This document shows positions 9,256 to 18,564 of a stretch of DNA of 64,000 nt, piece after piece (the stretch's first letter is position 1; every line of letters starts with the position of its first letter). Below the pieces are notes generated by a model that saw nothing but the letters and a program-made list of their open reading frames with translations, was not told the origin of the DNA and searched no databases. Source of the DNA: Spirosoma telluris (GTDB taxonomy: Bacteria > Bacteroidota > Bacteroidia > Cytophagales > Spirosomataceae). The position numbers and the translations under genes are program-made. The stretch spans positions 744,001 through 808,000 of the forward strand of contig QLII01000001.1 in the NCBI GenBank assembly GCA_003259005.1, given 5' to 3'.

Positions 9256-9897
9256 TTAAAACAATTCGCTCAGAAATAACAGGACGCCTAATGAGATACG
9301 GAAGGCGGCTACATCGGCCTTGTCAGTAGTAGAAAAACCATTGATCGAAACGGGTGATTTGGCACCAGCCTGCAAACTCCCATTTAGAGAAATGGCGACA
9401 GGTAAGGCTATAAAATAATTAATGCCTGCCCCCACGTGTAAGGAGCCACCCTTGAAGATAAGATTGTCACGCCCCCCATTCGAGTTTAGCACCTGATCGG
9501 CTTTTCCTGTCTGATAGGCGTAGCCTACTTCGGCATACGGGCGGAGGGCATGTGTAGTGGCCGAAAAGTTAAACCGGACGCCAGCCGTAGTGTGGGTAAA
9601 ATGGAAGGATTGGGCGGCTATGTTTGTAGAGTTGAGGGATGTGAAGTCGTATTGAGCAAAGACCTCGAATCGTTGATTGAAGCCGTATCCGACGCGACCA
9701 CCAATGCCAGGGCCGCTACCCGACCGTTCGTCTAAAAATTGAAAATAATCGGAAGACCAACCCATATAGTGGCCTTGTATGCCAAGGTTAAGTCCTTCTG
9801 TAGTAGATCGTTGGCGAATAGTCTGCGCCAATAATTTAGTGGATACCAGGAGAAGGCTAATACTGACGAACAGAAACGTAAATCGAACAGATTTCAT
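9256..9897 (-). CDS. Outer-membrane beta-barrel protein
   Basis: The 213 residues begin with a signal peptide (MKSVRFTFLFVSISLLLVSTKLLAQ). The rest shows alternating strands typical of small OmpW/OmpA-like porins: GYGFNQRFEVFAQYDF, AGVRFNFSATTHALRPYAEVGYAYQTG, GSLHVGAGINYFI and a C-terminus FRISLGVLLFLSELF. It is the last gene of the phospho-signalling cassette, 44 bases after the downstream kinase. No enzymatic motif is visible; function unknown. Confidence 0.75.
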   Translation of the reverse strand: MKSVRFTFLFVSISLLLVSTKLLAQTIRQRSTTEGLNLGIQGHYMGWSSDYFQFLDERSGSGPGIGGRVGYGFNQRFEVFAQYDFTSLNSTNIAAQSFHFTHTTAGVRFNFSATTHALRPYAEVGYAYQTGKADQVLNSNGGRDNLIFKGGSLHVGAGINYFIALPVAISLNGSLQAGAKSPVSINGFSTTDKADVAAFRISLGVLLFLSELF

Positions 9898-9941
9898 GAC
9901 AATCGGGCTATTATGTGAAAAAAAGTGGTGAGAAGTTTTTC

Positions 9942-11783
9942 TTAAAAATTAATGACGTCGTCGTCCGTGCGGACTTCAAAAGTTTGCCCTGAACGAAACA
10001 AGACCGGCTGGCCTTTGGCTTCTTCGCTGAATGTTGCCGACCGAAGGGCAACTCGTTTCCCCGTTACGGTTTCGACGCTTGTAATTCGGAATTCGAGCTG
10101 GTTTTTTTTACGGAATACATCCCCATCGGCACGTTTAATCCGGCTGATTTCCCCGTAAGCCGTTGCCCCACTTTGAATGACGAGTTCACCGTCGCTCATC
10201 ACCGGTTCTGTTACCCGAAAGCGAATGGACTGCCCTTCCTGAGAAGCATCCGACGAAAGTCCATCGACCAGGGCCAGGTTTACCCGCAAACGACGAATAG
10301 CAATGGATTTACGGGCAGTTGATTTGGGTACCGCCACGACAGGTTCTGGCTCTGTGTGGGTGGGTGGCGTAACCGGGTTCGTGGGCGCTTCTGTATGTAC
10401 TGGCTGGTTGGGCTTTGGGGATTCTGGTGAGCCAACCTCCGTTTTTTTGACCATCACAGGACCATTGCCATAGGTACGGGGAGCAACTGGTTTTGGTTGT
10501 TTACCGATAACCTTCTTTTCGACGGGTGTAAACTCAACTTCTTTGGGTTCTGGAACGGCTATCGAACTGGGCTTGCCATTAGTTTCATTGGTTAATGAAG
10601 CGACAGCGGTTTGCGACTCTATAGATTCTGTTGATTGGCCGATTTTTGCTCCAGAACCCGTACCCTTCACTTGCGCTATTGTCGTTTCGGGCTTAGTGTC
10701 GTCGGCTTTGTCGAAAAAGATTAGTCCAATGAAGAGTAAAGCAAGTAAGATAAGTCCACCGGCCAATAGGGTTTGCCAGTTATCGGATAACCAGGTTTGG
10801 GTAGGTAGTGTACGTACTGGATTTTGATCCGGCGAAATCTCCGTGGTTTCAGCCAATACGGTTTTGCGAACGGGTTGAATGTTCAATACATCGGTAGTAG
10901 GCGTGGACCGTCGGGGGGTAAGTAGCGCTGGGTCGAGCGTTGGAATTTGCGAAAAGAAGGGTTGAAGTGCTTTCTGAAATTCTTTGGCATCGGCAAATCG
11001 CCTGGCCGGATTTTTCTCCAAGGCTTTATGAACGATCACTTCCAGTTCTTTCGGAACATTCGCATTCAATTTCCGAAGGGCAATTGGTTTTTCCCGGATA
11101 ATGGCCTGCATCAGGGTGTAGTCCGTTTTGCTGGCGAAGGGTAATTTCCCTGACAACAATTCATACAGTAAAATACCCATGGCGTACAGGTCCGACGCAG
11201 GCGACGGGGCTTCACCCTGCACCAACTCGGGAGCCATGTATTCGAGTGTTCCAATAACACGGTTTACCTGCGTAAGACGTTGATTACCAATTACACGGGC
11301 AATCCCAAAGTCCATCAGTTTAACGCTGCCTTCTGGCGTTAGCATCAAGTTGGCCGGTTTAATATCGCGGTGTAAAATGCCTTTTCGATGGGCGTGGGCC
11401 AGTCCTTCCAGCCCCTGCCGCGTAATCTCGGCGGCAATTGCAGCGGGTAATGCCCCCGTTTTACGGATCAGCGTTTCCAGACTGTCGCCTTCGACGTATT
11501 CCATGGCCATGAAATAATCGGAACCGTCCTGAAGGAAATTATAGACAACGGCAATGTTGGGGTGATTGAGCCGGGCCAGAATCAGAGCTTCGTTTCGGAA
11601 ACGCTCCATAAACGAAGTCTGATTCACCAGGTGGGTGTGTAGCATTTTGACCGCCACGGGCCGTTCGAGATGGGTATCCGTGGCCTTATAAACGGTCCCC
11701 ATGCCTCCCTCGCCCAGTAGCGATTCAACGCGGTAATGATGGATTAGTCGGCCTTTCATGGTTGGTTGCATGGTCGTAGTCAT
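9942..11783 (-). CDS. Transmembrane PknB-like Ser/Thr protein kinase with envelope domain
   Basis: 613 residues. The cytoplasmic kinase has a Gly loop LLGEGGMGTVY (22-32), VAVK lysine 46, HRDIKPAN (138-145), DFG (158-160) and APE (184-186), all intact. A membrane helix follows at about 338-357, then a Pro/Thr/Lys-rich linker and a C-terminal domain (EGQSIRFRVTEP, LVIQSGATAYGEI, FRITSVETVTGKRVALRSAT) resembling beta-rich envelope domains in many bacterial exported proteins. The start ATG overlaps the PP2C stop (ATGA at 11780-11783), so the phosphatase and kinase are translationally coupled. Its partners are probably the neighbouring FHA protein and phosphatase. Confidence 0.92.
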   Translation of the reverse strand: MTTTMQPTMKGRLIHHYRVESLLGEGGMGTVYKATDTHLERPVAVKMLHTHLVNQTSFMERFRNEALILARLNHPNIAVVYNFLQDGSDYFMAMEYVEGDSLETLIRKTGALPAAIAAEITRQGLEGLAHAHRKGILHRDIKPANLMLTPEGSVKLMDFGIARVIGNQRLTQVNRVIGTLEYMAPELVQGEAPSPASDLYAMGILLYELLSGKLPFASKTDYTLMQAIIREKPIALRKLNANVPKELEVIVHKALEKNPARRFADAKEFQKALQPFFSQIPTLDPALLTPRRSTPTTDVLNIQPVRKTVLAETTEISPDQNPVRTLPTQTWLSDNWQTLLAGGLILLALLFIGLIFFDKADDTKPETTIAQVKGTGSGAKIGQSTESIESQTAVASLTNETNGKPSSIAVPEPKEVEFTPVEKKVIGKQPKPVAPRTYGNGPVMVKKTEVGSPESPKPNQPVHTEAPTNPVTPPTHTEPEPVVAVPKSTARKSIAIRRLRVNLALVDGLSSDASQEGQSIRFRVTEPVMSDGELVIQSGATAYGEISRIKRADGDVFRKKNQLEFRITSVETVTGKRVALRSATFSEEAKGQPVLFRSGQTFEVRTDDDVINF

Positions 11784-12717
11784 TGAGGTAGTTCCAGGTC
11801 ACGGGTGAAGGGTAAGTCGATTTCACGGGTTTCTTTGGTTGTCGTTACGGTATCGGTAACGACACGCTCGGCCAACACGATGGTTATATTATCATGCCCC
11901 CCCGGTTCTTGGCCATCGTCACTAATTCATCGGCAGCATCGTGCAGGTTGTGCTGTTGTAACACCCGAACAAAATCGGCTTCGAGACAATACTCATACAA
12001 ACCATCGGAGCACAGCAACAGCCGGTCGCCTGAATCGAAGGGTAGAACACAACGTCCCAGATCGACGCGAACATCGACTTTGGTCCCCATGGCCTGCGTC
12101 AATACATTCCGTTCTGGATGGCTGGCTGCTGCTTCAGGGGTGATTTCGCCCGATCGGAGCAACTCCTGGATATATGTATGATCCTGGGTTAACTGAATGA
12201 GCTGGCCTGTTTTAAACAAATAGGCGCGGCTGTCGCCAACGTGGGCGAAATAAAGTTGCTGGTCGTGAACTACAATGGCCGTACAAGTGGTACCCATACC
12301 CCGAAAGGCATTGTGTTGACGAGCTTCGTTAAAGATTTGGCGATTGGCCATCTGAAATGCCCGTAGTAAACTTTTTTCGATGGATTCGGTATGTTGAAAA
12401 TACTCCCGGTTGATGATTTCGGCGGCCATCTGACTGGCGACTTCTCCGGCCAGATGCCCGCCCATGCCGTCGGCTACCAGTAGCAGGTGGCCTTTTATCC
12501 GGCGAATACCTTCATCGGCCAGGCGGACAAACAGCCCCGTATCTTCATTATTTTGCCGAATATTGCCCAGATCAGAAACGACAACAGCGGTTACTTCATC
12601 GGCCAATAAGGGTTCGGTTGGTACTACAGTGGTTGGTTGCTCGACGGTCGATTCAGCTGTTTCCGGACGTTCTTCCGGAGTGTTATTGCCGAATAGCCAA
12701 TTAATGATTTTTTTCAT
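11780..12717 (-). CDS. PP2C-family Ser/Thr phosphatase (one frameshift)
   Basis: The protein has the metal-binding motifs VSDLGNIRQNNED, LLLVADGMGGHLAGEVAS, AHVGDSRAYLF and LLLCSDGLYEY, all needed for a Mn/Mg-dependent phosphatase. The frame breaks in a C7 run at 11897-11903 (minus strand G7); one more G restores NRGGHDNITIVLAE, the last catalytic Asp of PP2C, and extends the protein to the stop at 11780. I chose ATG 12717 (MKKIINWLFGN); ATG 12741 would overlap the upstream kinase stop. It probably removes the phosphates placed by the two adjoining kinases. Confidence 0.9.
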
Positions 12718-12730
12718 GAGCGTGGGGTTG

Positions 12731-13942
12731 CTACCGGTCAAAATAACACTGATATAGTTCCTGTACGTTGGGGTCTATAATAAACTGTTGCTGGGCTCCC
12801 TGGTGCCGAATAATAATGGGAAGTGCCTGACCAGGAGTTCGTTGTACCAAAAAAGGTTCTTTAACCTGCACCGTGCCATCGGGCATAACGAGCTCAAGAT
12901 CATAGTCGGCGTTGAGTACTTCCACTCGAATTTGTTCGTACTGTTCTGTGGGCGTAACGGTTGTTATCTCCCCCTGACCGGCCTTTTTTTCTTCCTTTTG
13001 TGATTGGTTAATCACGATCAGTAGTCCTAAACCCGTTACAATTGCCAGAAGCCAATAATGAATGGTGTGGATAGAAGCCCAGCTGAATGCTGGGAAATTT
13101 GGGATTGAAAAGCCACGTTCGGCCATGAATCCTTGCTGAACAGGTGTTGAACACATCGACTCGATGTCGGCTGCGGCTGGCCGTTTTGTCGAATTCAGGT
13201 GCAGACAATGGGTAATTAACAGGGACAGTTCGGGCGAAATCGTTGGATTCAGCAGCTGAGGGCGGGTAAAGTGCCCGCGTTCGATTTGATGGCGTAGAAG
13301 AAGCGGATTCTGTTCGTCGAAAGGCAGGTGGCCTGTCGTCATTTCATAAAGTAAAACACCCAGCGCCCAGACATCCGATTTTTGGTCAACCTGCCCTCGA
13401 AACTGCTCTGGTGCCATAAACTCAGCTGTTCCAACGGCAAACCCAACTTTTGTCAGTTGAGGAGTATAACGACCTTTCGCAATGCCAAAGTCAAGTACTT
13501 TAACCTGTCCATTGGGCCGAATCCGAACGTTTGAGGGTTTCAGATCGCGGTGAATAATGCCCATTTGATGCAGGTAGGCCACAGCGTTGGCAATCTGCTT
13601 GATGATTCGGGTAGCCTCTTCATTACTCAGGCGCTCCCTCCGCCGAATCAGTTCGTCTAACGCTAACCCATCGATCCATTCGATCACTAAGGCAGGCCGT
13701 TCATCGAGTAAACTGAATTCGTACAGAGTCGCAATGTTAGGATGTGAAACTGAAGCGTGAACAATGGCTTCGTTGCGGAATCGGGCTGCAAATTCGGGCC
13801 GGTATAACACTTTCACCGCTGCCAACCGACCTGTTTCAAGATGGGCGGCTTTAAATACTTCTCCCATTCCGCCTGCTCCAACAAATTCTGTCAGGCGATA
13901 GCCAGCAACTAGGCGGTTGAGGTAGGGATGGGAGGGAGACAT
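12731..13942 (-). CDS. Transmembrane Ser/Thr protein kinase
   Basis: 403 residues. The kinase domain has GAGGMGEVF (22-30), AAVK lysine 44, HRDLKPSN (131-138), DFG (151-153) and APEQ (about 177-180). A single membrane helix (about 293-312, HYWLLAIVTGLGLLIVI) leads to a short outer domain of about 80 residues. This is distinct from the neighbouring kinase, whose outer part is longer. It is followed by the phosphatase and preceded by the FHA-protease gene, all on the minus strand. Confidence 0.92.
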   Translation of the reverse strand: MSPSHPYLNRLVAGYRLTEFVGAGGMGEVFKAAHLETGRLAAVKVLYRPEFAARFRNEAIVHASVSHPNIATLYEFSLLDERPALVIEWIDGLALDELIRRRERLSNEEATRIIKQIANAVAYLHQMGIIHRDLKPSNVRIRPNGQVKVLDFGIAKGRYTPQLTKVGFAVGTAEFMAPEQFRGQVDQKSDVWALGVLLYEMTTGHLPFDEQNPLLLRHQIERGHFTRPQLLNPTISPELSLLITHCLHLNSTKRPAAADIESMCSTPVQQGFMAERGFSIPNFPAFSWASIHTIHYWLLAIVTGLGLLIVINQSQKEEKKAGQGEITTVTPTEQYEQIRVEVLNADYDLELVMPDGTVQVKEPFLVQRTPGQALPIIIRHQGAQQQFIIDPNVQELYQCYFDR

Positions 13943-13944
13943 TT

Positions 13945-14027
13945 TAGTTTGTAGTTTGAGGTTCGTAGTTTGACGTTTGTGGTTTGTATTAACTTGCGAA
14001 TAACTTCGAACTACAAACCACGAACTA
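13945..14027. repeat. Word-type inverted repeat between FHA-protease and kinase genes
   Basis: Arm 13945-13965 (TAGTTTGTAGTTTGAGGTTCG) matches the reverse complement of 14007-14027 at 17 of 21 positions. TTTGTAGTTTG words also recur in the loop. It separates two genes of the same cassette, three bases upstream of the kinase ATG. Confidence 0.7.
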
Positions 14028-14032
14028 TCTTT

Positions 14033-15733
14033 TTATTCAACTACCTGCCGACGGCCCATCAGTTCCAGACCATATTTTATCGGGATGGCGAAGGTGATGC
14101 GGGTAGCATCTTCGCGGCTACTGCTGGCGGAGAAGATCCCGATGGTGTTTCCATCTTTGTCAAATACAGGGCCACCACTGTTGCCTGCTCCGGTTGCATT
14201 GGCTGTAAGTTGGTAATAATCACCAAATTCGCTGTAGTAGGCGGCCGCTTTTCCGGCTGACTGACCCCGCAGGATCTTGCCGATGTTACCAGGAGTGACA
14301 GTTACATCGGGCACTTTTACAATCTGCGGATTGCGGTTGGCAAAGTCCGATGAATATTCACCGACAAAGACATCGGGAGAAATACCAGGGTAACCCATAA
14401 CCGTAATTGGCTGGCCAACGGCGATTGTTTTGTCAGCATCACGCAGTTTAACGGGAGATAGGGATTCGGCCAGGTCTATTTTGATAATCGCAACATCGTG
14501 TTTGGGCGAAACAACGGGCTTGCCCTGAGCTGGGAATCGCTGTTCGTTTTTGTTGAAGGTGACATCCATGTAGGTATTTACCCCGTCGATAATTTTACCC
14601 GACATTGGTTTTTTGCCAAAGAACTGAGTTTCGCCGGGCACCCAGCGGAATTCCTGCACAGGTTGGTCACTAATTTCCCATCCGTTCGCGCCCTGAACGA
14701 GCAGCACACCTGGGAATGCATCCTGCGGGAAACTGTAGTACGAATTCCAGGCGGCTGCTACGTGTCGATTGGTCATAATGTGTCCCTGAGGAGATACAAC
14801 AAACCCCGTTCCACTGGCCCCTGCCATCGCAATGGGCCGACCAACAGCTACATTTCGTTTCAGCCCCAGTAGCGGTTCAATTTTTCCGGACTCCGTTTCA
14901 ATGTAGACGGCTTTATTCACTGTACGGCCATCTGACAGTTTAATCGGCATGTATTCATGGTAAATATCGTCGCCAGTGGTGTGGACCAGCTTATAGCCAA
15001 ATTCGATGAAAACAACTTTGCTGGTATTTTCTGATGCGATCTGTTCGGCTGTCAACCCATCTTTCGTTGGCTCAATGATCCTCGTTGAATCGTGGTGATG
15101 AATCTCAACCCGTTGAACATCAGGCTTTAGCTTGTCTTTGAAAGCATAGGCTAATCCCGACAGGACCACCAGCAGTCCAGCTACCCCCAGCACCATGGAC
15201 TTGCCGGTTTTCCGACGTTCGGTCATCATCATCCGCTCAACGGTTTGTTTGCCCAGACCTACTTTGTGAGGGATAGCCATGTCGTTATCACCTGATAAGG
15301 CGGCTGTTTCAGTAAGACTCAGTTCTTTTGTAGGCTGAATCGATACCGGAATATCAACAACGCGAGTGCTCATCATCAGCTCGGCGGGGCGAGGGTTCAA
15401 ATCAAACTGGAACACAGGGCCGCCCTGACCGAGTTGAATTTCGTCGCCGGGTTGAACCGGGGCTGAGCCCGTAATGCGACTTTTGTTAATGAAAATGCCA
15501 TTTCGGGAATTGTTGTCAACTAAGGTGAACGAGAAAGGCTTATCAGTCTCCCGAACAATTTTGCCATGTTCGCGGGAAACGGCCGAGTCCCGTTCTGGAT
15601 CGAACCGAACCACATTGGTAGTAGCCCGGCCGAAGCTCAGTTCAGTATACTTCTTATAGTCGAACTCTTCGACCTGATTTGCTTTACTCCCGGTTAAGTG
15701 ACGGATAACGTAGCGATTGACTAGAGTTGCCAT
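14033..15733 (-). CDS. FHA domain - transmembrane helix - trypsin-like S1C protease
   Basis: 566 residues. The N-terminal FHA domain (about 10-110) has GRATTN (35-40), SREH (53-56) and NNSRNG (74-79), the phosphothreonine-binding residues. A single helix follows at about 179-198 (SMVLGVAGLLVVLSGLAYAF). The C-terminal HtrA-type protease has His324 in MTNRHVAA, Asp413 in PKHDVAIIKID and Ser519 in GAGNSGGPVF, a complete triad. No PDZ domain is visible. The likely layout is cytoplasmic FHA and periplasmic protease. Next to two Ser/Thr kinases and a PP2C phosphatase, this suggests phosphorylation-coupled periplasmic proteolysis. That coupling is inference. Confidence 0.9.
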   Translation of the reverse strand: MATLVNRYVIRHLTGSKANQVEEFDYKKYTELSFGRATTNVVRFDPERDSAVSREHGKIVRETDKPFSFTLVDNNSRNGIFINKSRITGSAPVQPGDEIQLGQGGPVFQFDLNPRPAELMMSTRVVDIPVSIQPTKELSLTETAALSGDNDMAIPHKVGLGKQTVERMMMTERRKTGKSMVLGVAGLLVVLSGLAYAFKDKLKPDVQRVEIHHHDSTRIIEPTKDGLTAEQIASENTSKVVFIEFGYKLVHTTGDDIYHEYMPIKLSDGRTVNKAVYIETESGKIEPLLGLKRNVAVGRPIAMAGASGTGFVVSPQGHIMTNRHVAAAWNSYYSFPQDAFPGVLLVQGANGWEISDQPVQEFRWVPGETQFFGKKPMSGKIIDGVNTYMDVTFNKNEQRFPAQGKPVVSPKHDVAIIKIDLAESLSPVKLRDADKTIAVGQPITVMGYPGISPDVFVGEYSSDFANRNPQIVKVPDVTVTPGNIGKILRGQSAGKAAAYYSEFGDYYQLTANATGAGNSGGPVFDKDGNTIGIFSASSSREDATRITFAIPIKYGLELMGRRQVVE

Positions 15734-15810
15734 GATGTTTATATATGTCTTGAGTTGAAAATCGATTGCCGTTTGACTGATACAAAGTTGGCGGATGGGC
15801 CGTCCGTGGG

Positions 15811-15832
15811 AAATCGGGGAAAGCCCCGATTT
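15811..15832. promoter_or_regulatory. Perfect 9-bp hairpin in a divergent intergenic region
   Basis: AAATCGGGG at 15811-15819 and CCCCGATTT at 15824-15832 are separated by AAAG. It lies 78 bases upstream of the FHA-protease start. No U tract follows in either direction, so an operator or 5-prime UTR structure is as likely as a terminator. Confidence 0.5.
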
Positions 15833-15928
15833 GCTTCCTGGCGAACCTATATTTTTCGTCTATAGGTTTTCCTATATTTTGCTTTAGATGCTTGTCATGA
15901 AGCTCGTTAAATAGCTACTTTAGTGCAG

Positions 15929-16020
15929 TAAAGAGTGGAAGATTGAAAGAGCGAAAGAGTAGCTGCCGGTTCATTCTTTCTCCGTACCAACGGCCTACTC
16001 TTTCGCTCTTTCACTCTTTA
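15929..16020. repeat. Word-type inverted repeat upstream of the TPR histidine kinase
   Basis: GAAAGAGCGAAAGAGTAG (15945-15962) pairs perfectly with 15995-16012, and TAAAGAGTG (15929-15937) with the outer end to 16020; the left arm carries eight extra bases. The right arm ends six bases before the start codon at 16027. Confidence 0.82.
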
Positions 16021-16026
16021 TAACCC

Positions 16027-18096
16027 ATGCGCTACGTTCTGCTTATTTGCCTGACCTGCACGATCGCCGTTGCCCAGAACCCAATTATCGACTCGTTACG
16101 GAATCAGTTGACCAAATTGCCTGTAGACAGTAATCGGGTGAAAACAATGCACGAACTGGCGACCAATTTGTGGTGGAATGGCTATGATTCGCTGGCTCGC
16201 CAGACGCTCTATCAGGCGATGCGCGTGGCTAAACAGGTAAAATACCCTGCCGGCGATATTCGTGCCCGGCTGGCGCTGGCCCGGATTGAAGCGGACTATC
16301 TGTCTGATACGAAATCGGCCCATGCGCAACTGGATACGGCCCAGCAAATGGCGGTTGCTGGCCATGATCTATCCTTACAGGGGCAGGTTTTTCTGCGGAG
16401 AGCCCAGCTTTATGAGAACATCATGGATAAACTCCCTGAAGCCAGAACGCTACTGGAGAAAGCCTTGCAAAAATTTCAGCAGGCCCATGACCAAAAATGG
16501 GAAGCACAGGCGTATAATGAATTAGCCGTTATGAAAATGGGCGAGGGTAATTATGTAGCGGCCATTAACTTATGGCTGAATGCCCGGCGACTTCAGGAAT
16601 CAATTAAGGACTGGAAAGGGCTACGGTCTACCCTCCCAAATCTGGGTATGGTTTATATAAAGCTCAGGCGTTACAACGAAGCCATGACCTGCTTTACGGA
16701 GGCTGAAAAAGTAGCCAACCGCCTGAACGACAATATGGTTCGGAGCTTTATTGTAATGCGAAAAGCCGAGATCCTGGAAAAAGAAGGGAAATATGCTCCG
16801 GCTTTAGCGTTGTATCTCAAGCAGGTAAAGGCTTACTCAGAACCGTATCAACCTAGTTCGCTGGCTCGCGTCTATGGCTCAATTGGCCGGATGTACATTG
16901 AACTCAAACAGTTTGATAAAGCCCTTACATACAGTCAGTTAGCCCATGATATATACCGGAAGACGGTTGAAAAAACGCAGGAAGCGCTGGAGCATACCGC
17001 GCAGGCTAATTTCGGGAAGATCTATCTGGCGCTTAAACAATACGAACGCGTTATTCCGTATGCCCAGGAAGGTTTGGCCTGGACTAAAGACGTGAAAGAA
17101 ATGCGCCCGGAACGAGCAGAATATGAGCGCCAGTTAGCCGAAGCTTACGACCACCTGGGACAACCTGCCAGGGCGCTTCAGTATTTTAAATCGTATAAGG
17201 CCGAAGCCGATACCATGCTAAATGAGGAGGCTATGCAAAAAGCTACTGTAGCCAGCATGACCTACGACTTTGAAAAAAAACAGCAGGGCGTCCGATTGAA
17301 ACAGGCCCAGCAGGAGGCCCGGATTCAATCATTGGAAAACGACAAACTCGAACAGACGACAAACTTTCTGATTGCCCTGCTTGTCGGTATTATTGGTATT
17401 CTGGGCTACGTATTCTGGAGTAATCGCCAATTGAAAAACAAAAACGAGGAATTATCGCAGAAAAACGCAGAAATTGAAGCGGCTCTTTATCGGGGGCAGA
17501 CGCTGGAACGAAAACGAGTGGCAAGTGAACTTCACGATAGTGTAGCTTCTAAAGTATCGGCTCTGAAATGGAGGTTCGAGGCCTTCGATACGTCGTTGTT
17601 CGATACGGCACAGCATCGCGAGCACGCTCGGCTGCTCGACCATATGGGGGAAGTTTATGAGGATATTCGAGCTATTTCTCACAATCTGATGCCCGAGATT
17701 CTCGAAAAACAGGGACTTCAGGCAGCCCTCATCAAACTGACCGACACGCTAAACGTTCAAAACCGAACTCGTTTTCAATTAGAAGTTGACCAGTCGGGTG
17801 AGGACGTTCGGGGCAATACGGCCTATGACCTCTACACGATCACGCTGGAACTGGTTAACAACATACTTAAACACGCCAAAGCCCGCCAGGCCGGCATTTC
17901 GTTAGCTCGCCAGAATGGATTCCTGATGTTAACCGTACAGGATGATGGTCAGGGGATGCTGACGGGAAAAAATCAGGACGGATTTGGTACGCAAAATATT
18001 AAGTCGCGTCTGGAGCGACTAGGAGGGACGTATCTGGTTTCCAGTCCAGCGCAGGGCGGAACACTTATTAATGTTCAAATTCCGATTGCTGCGTAG
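16027..18096 (+). CDS. TPR-containing sensor histidine kinase (HisKA_3/NarL type)
   Basis: 689 residues, intact. A short signal peptide (MRYVLLICLTCTIAVAQ) is followed by about six to eight tetratricopeptide repeats (about 35-400), a coiled coil, a single membrane helix (about 446-464), then the phosphoacceptor HisKA_3 region with RKRVASELHDSVASKV (His503) and a GHKL ATPase with ELVNNILKHA, DDGQGM and GFGTQNIKSRL. The sensor part is therefore periplasmic TPRs. No LuxR-type response regulator is adjacent, so its partner must lie elsewhere. It is divergent from the FHA-protease cassette; shared control is possible but not shown. Confidence 0.93.
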   Translation: MRYVLLICLTCTIAVAQNPIIDSLRNQLTKLPVDSNRVKTMHELATNLWWNGYDSLARQTLYQAMRVAKQVKYPAGDIRARLALARIEADYLSDTKSAHAQLDTAQQMAVAGHDLSLQGQVFLRRAQLYENIMDKLPEARTLLEKALQKFQQAHDQKWEAQAYNELAVMKMGEGNYVAAINLWLNARRLQESIKDWKGLRSTLPNLGMVYIKLRRYNEAMTCFTEAEKVANRLNDNMVRSFIVMRKAEILEKEGKYAPALALYLKQVKAYSEPYQPSSLARVYGSIGRMYIELKQFDKALTYSQLAHDIYRKTVEKTQEALEHTAQANFGKIYLALKQYERVIPYAQEGLAWTKDVKEMRPERAEYERQLAEAYDHLGQPARALQYFKSYKAEADTMLNEEAMQKATVASMTYDFEKKQQGVRLKQAQQEARIQSLENDKLEQTTNFLIALLVGIIGILGYVFWSNRQLKNKNEELSQKNAEIEAALYRGQTLERKRVASELHDSVASKVSALKWRFEAFDTSLFDTAQHREHARLLDHMGEVYEDIRAISHNLMPEILEKQGLQAALIKLTDTLNVQNRTRFQLEVDQSGEDVRGNTAYDLYTITLELVNNILKHAKARQAGISLARQNGFLMLTVQDDGQGMLTGKNQDGFGTQNIKSRLERLGGTYLVSSPAQGGTLINVQIPIAA

Positions 18097-18103
18097 AAAG
18101 ACC

Positions 18104-18467
18104 TTAGTTGAAAAACTCGCCAATGTGCCAGAGGATTCCAGATGGGTCATGAATAAAACACTCTCGGCCCCAATCATAGACTCGAATTGGCGTTAGTTTT
18201 ACGCCTTCATAAGTAGCGGTCAGGTTTAACGCCAAAAGCTCGTTCCAATATCGCTGAACGTCGTCAACTTCTAAAAAATCATTGAGTTATCTACCCAATC
18301 CTGTACATAGGCATCTTGTAAATAAAACCCTAACCCTCCGTTTTGAAATAGGACATAGTTGGCCCTAAGGAGATCTCCTGAAACCCAAGATCTCGGTAAA
18401 AGCTACGAGAAAGGTCAAAGTTTTTAGCACCAATAAATGGGCGGATTGATATAGCTTTGTGGATCAC
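18104..18467 (-). CDS. VOC-family (glyoxalase/bleomycin resistance) protein, two frame breaks
   Basis: Read from GTG 18467 it gives VIHKAISIRPFIGAKNFDLS and FYRDLGFQEISLGP, then after a shift near 18361 NYVLFQNGGLGFYLQDAYVQDW, and after a second shift in A6 18273-18278 FLEVDDVQRYWNELLALNL to DPSGILWHIGEFFN. Both breaks are repaired by one base. The ending (RECFIHDPSGILWHI) is typical of VOC metalloenzymes or antibiotic-binding proteins of about 120 residues. It may be intact in reality if the breaks are consensus errors. Confidence 0.65.
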
Positions 18468-18564
18468 TGGATTAGAGATTTGATTATGCTGATGGTTTAG
18501 AAATGGAGAAAGAATAAATTCTAACCAATATACCCATCTTAACCCGCTCTTATTAGTGCTATTT

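Noticed and set aside
11805..12757. Plus-strand frames opposite the PP2C gene
   Set aside because: Arg/Ser-rich shadows of a GC-rich minus-strand gene.
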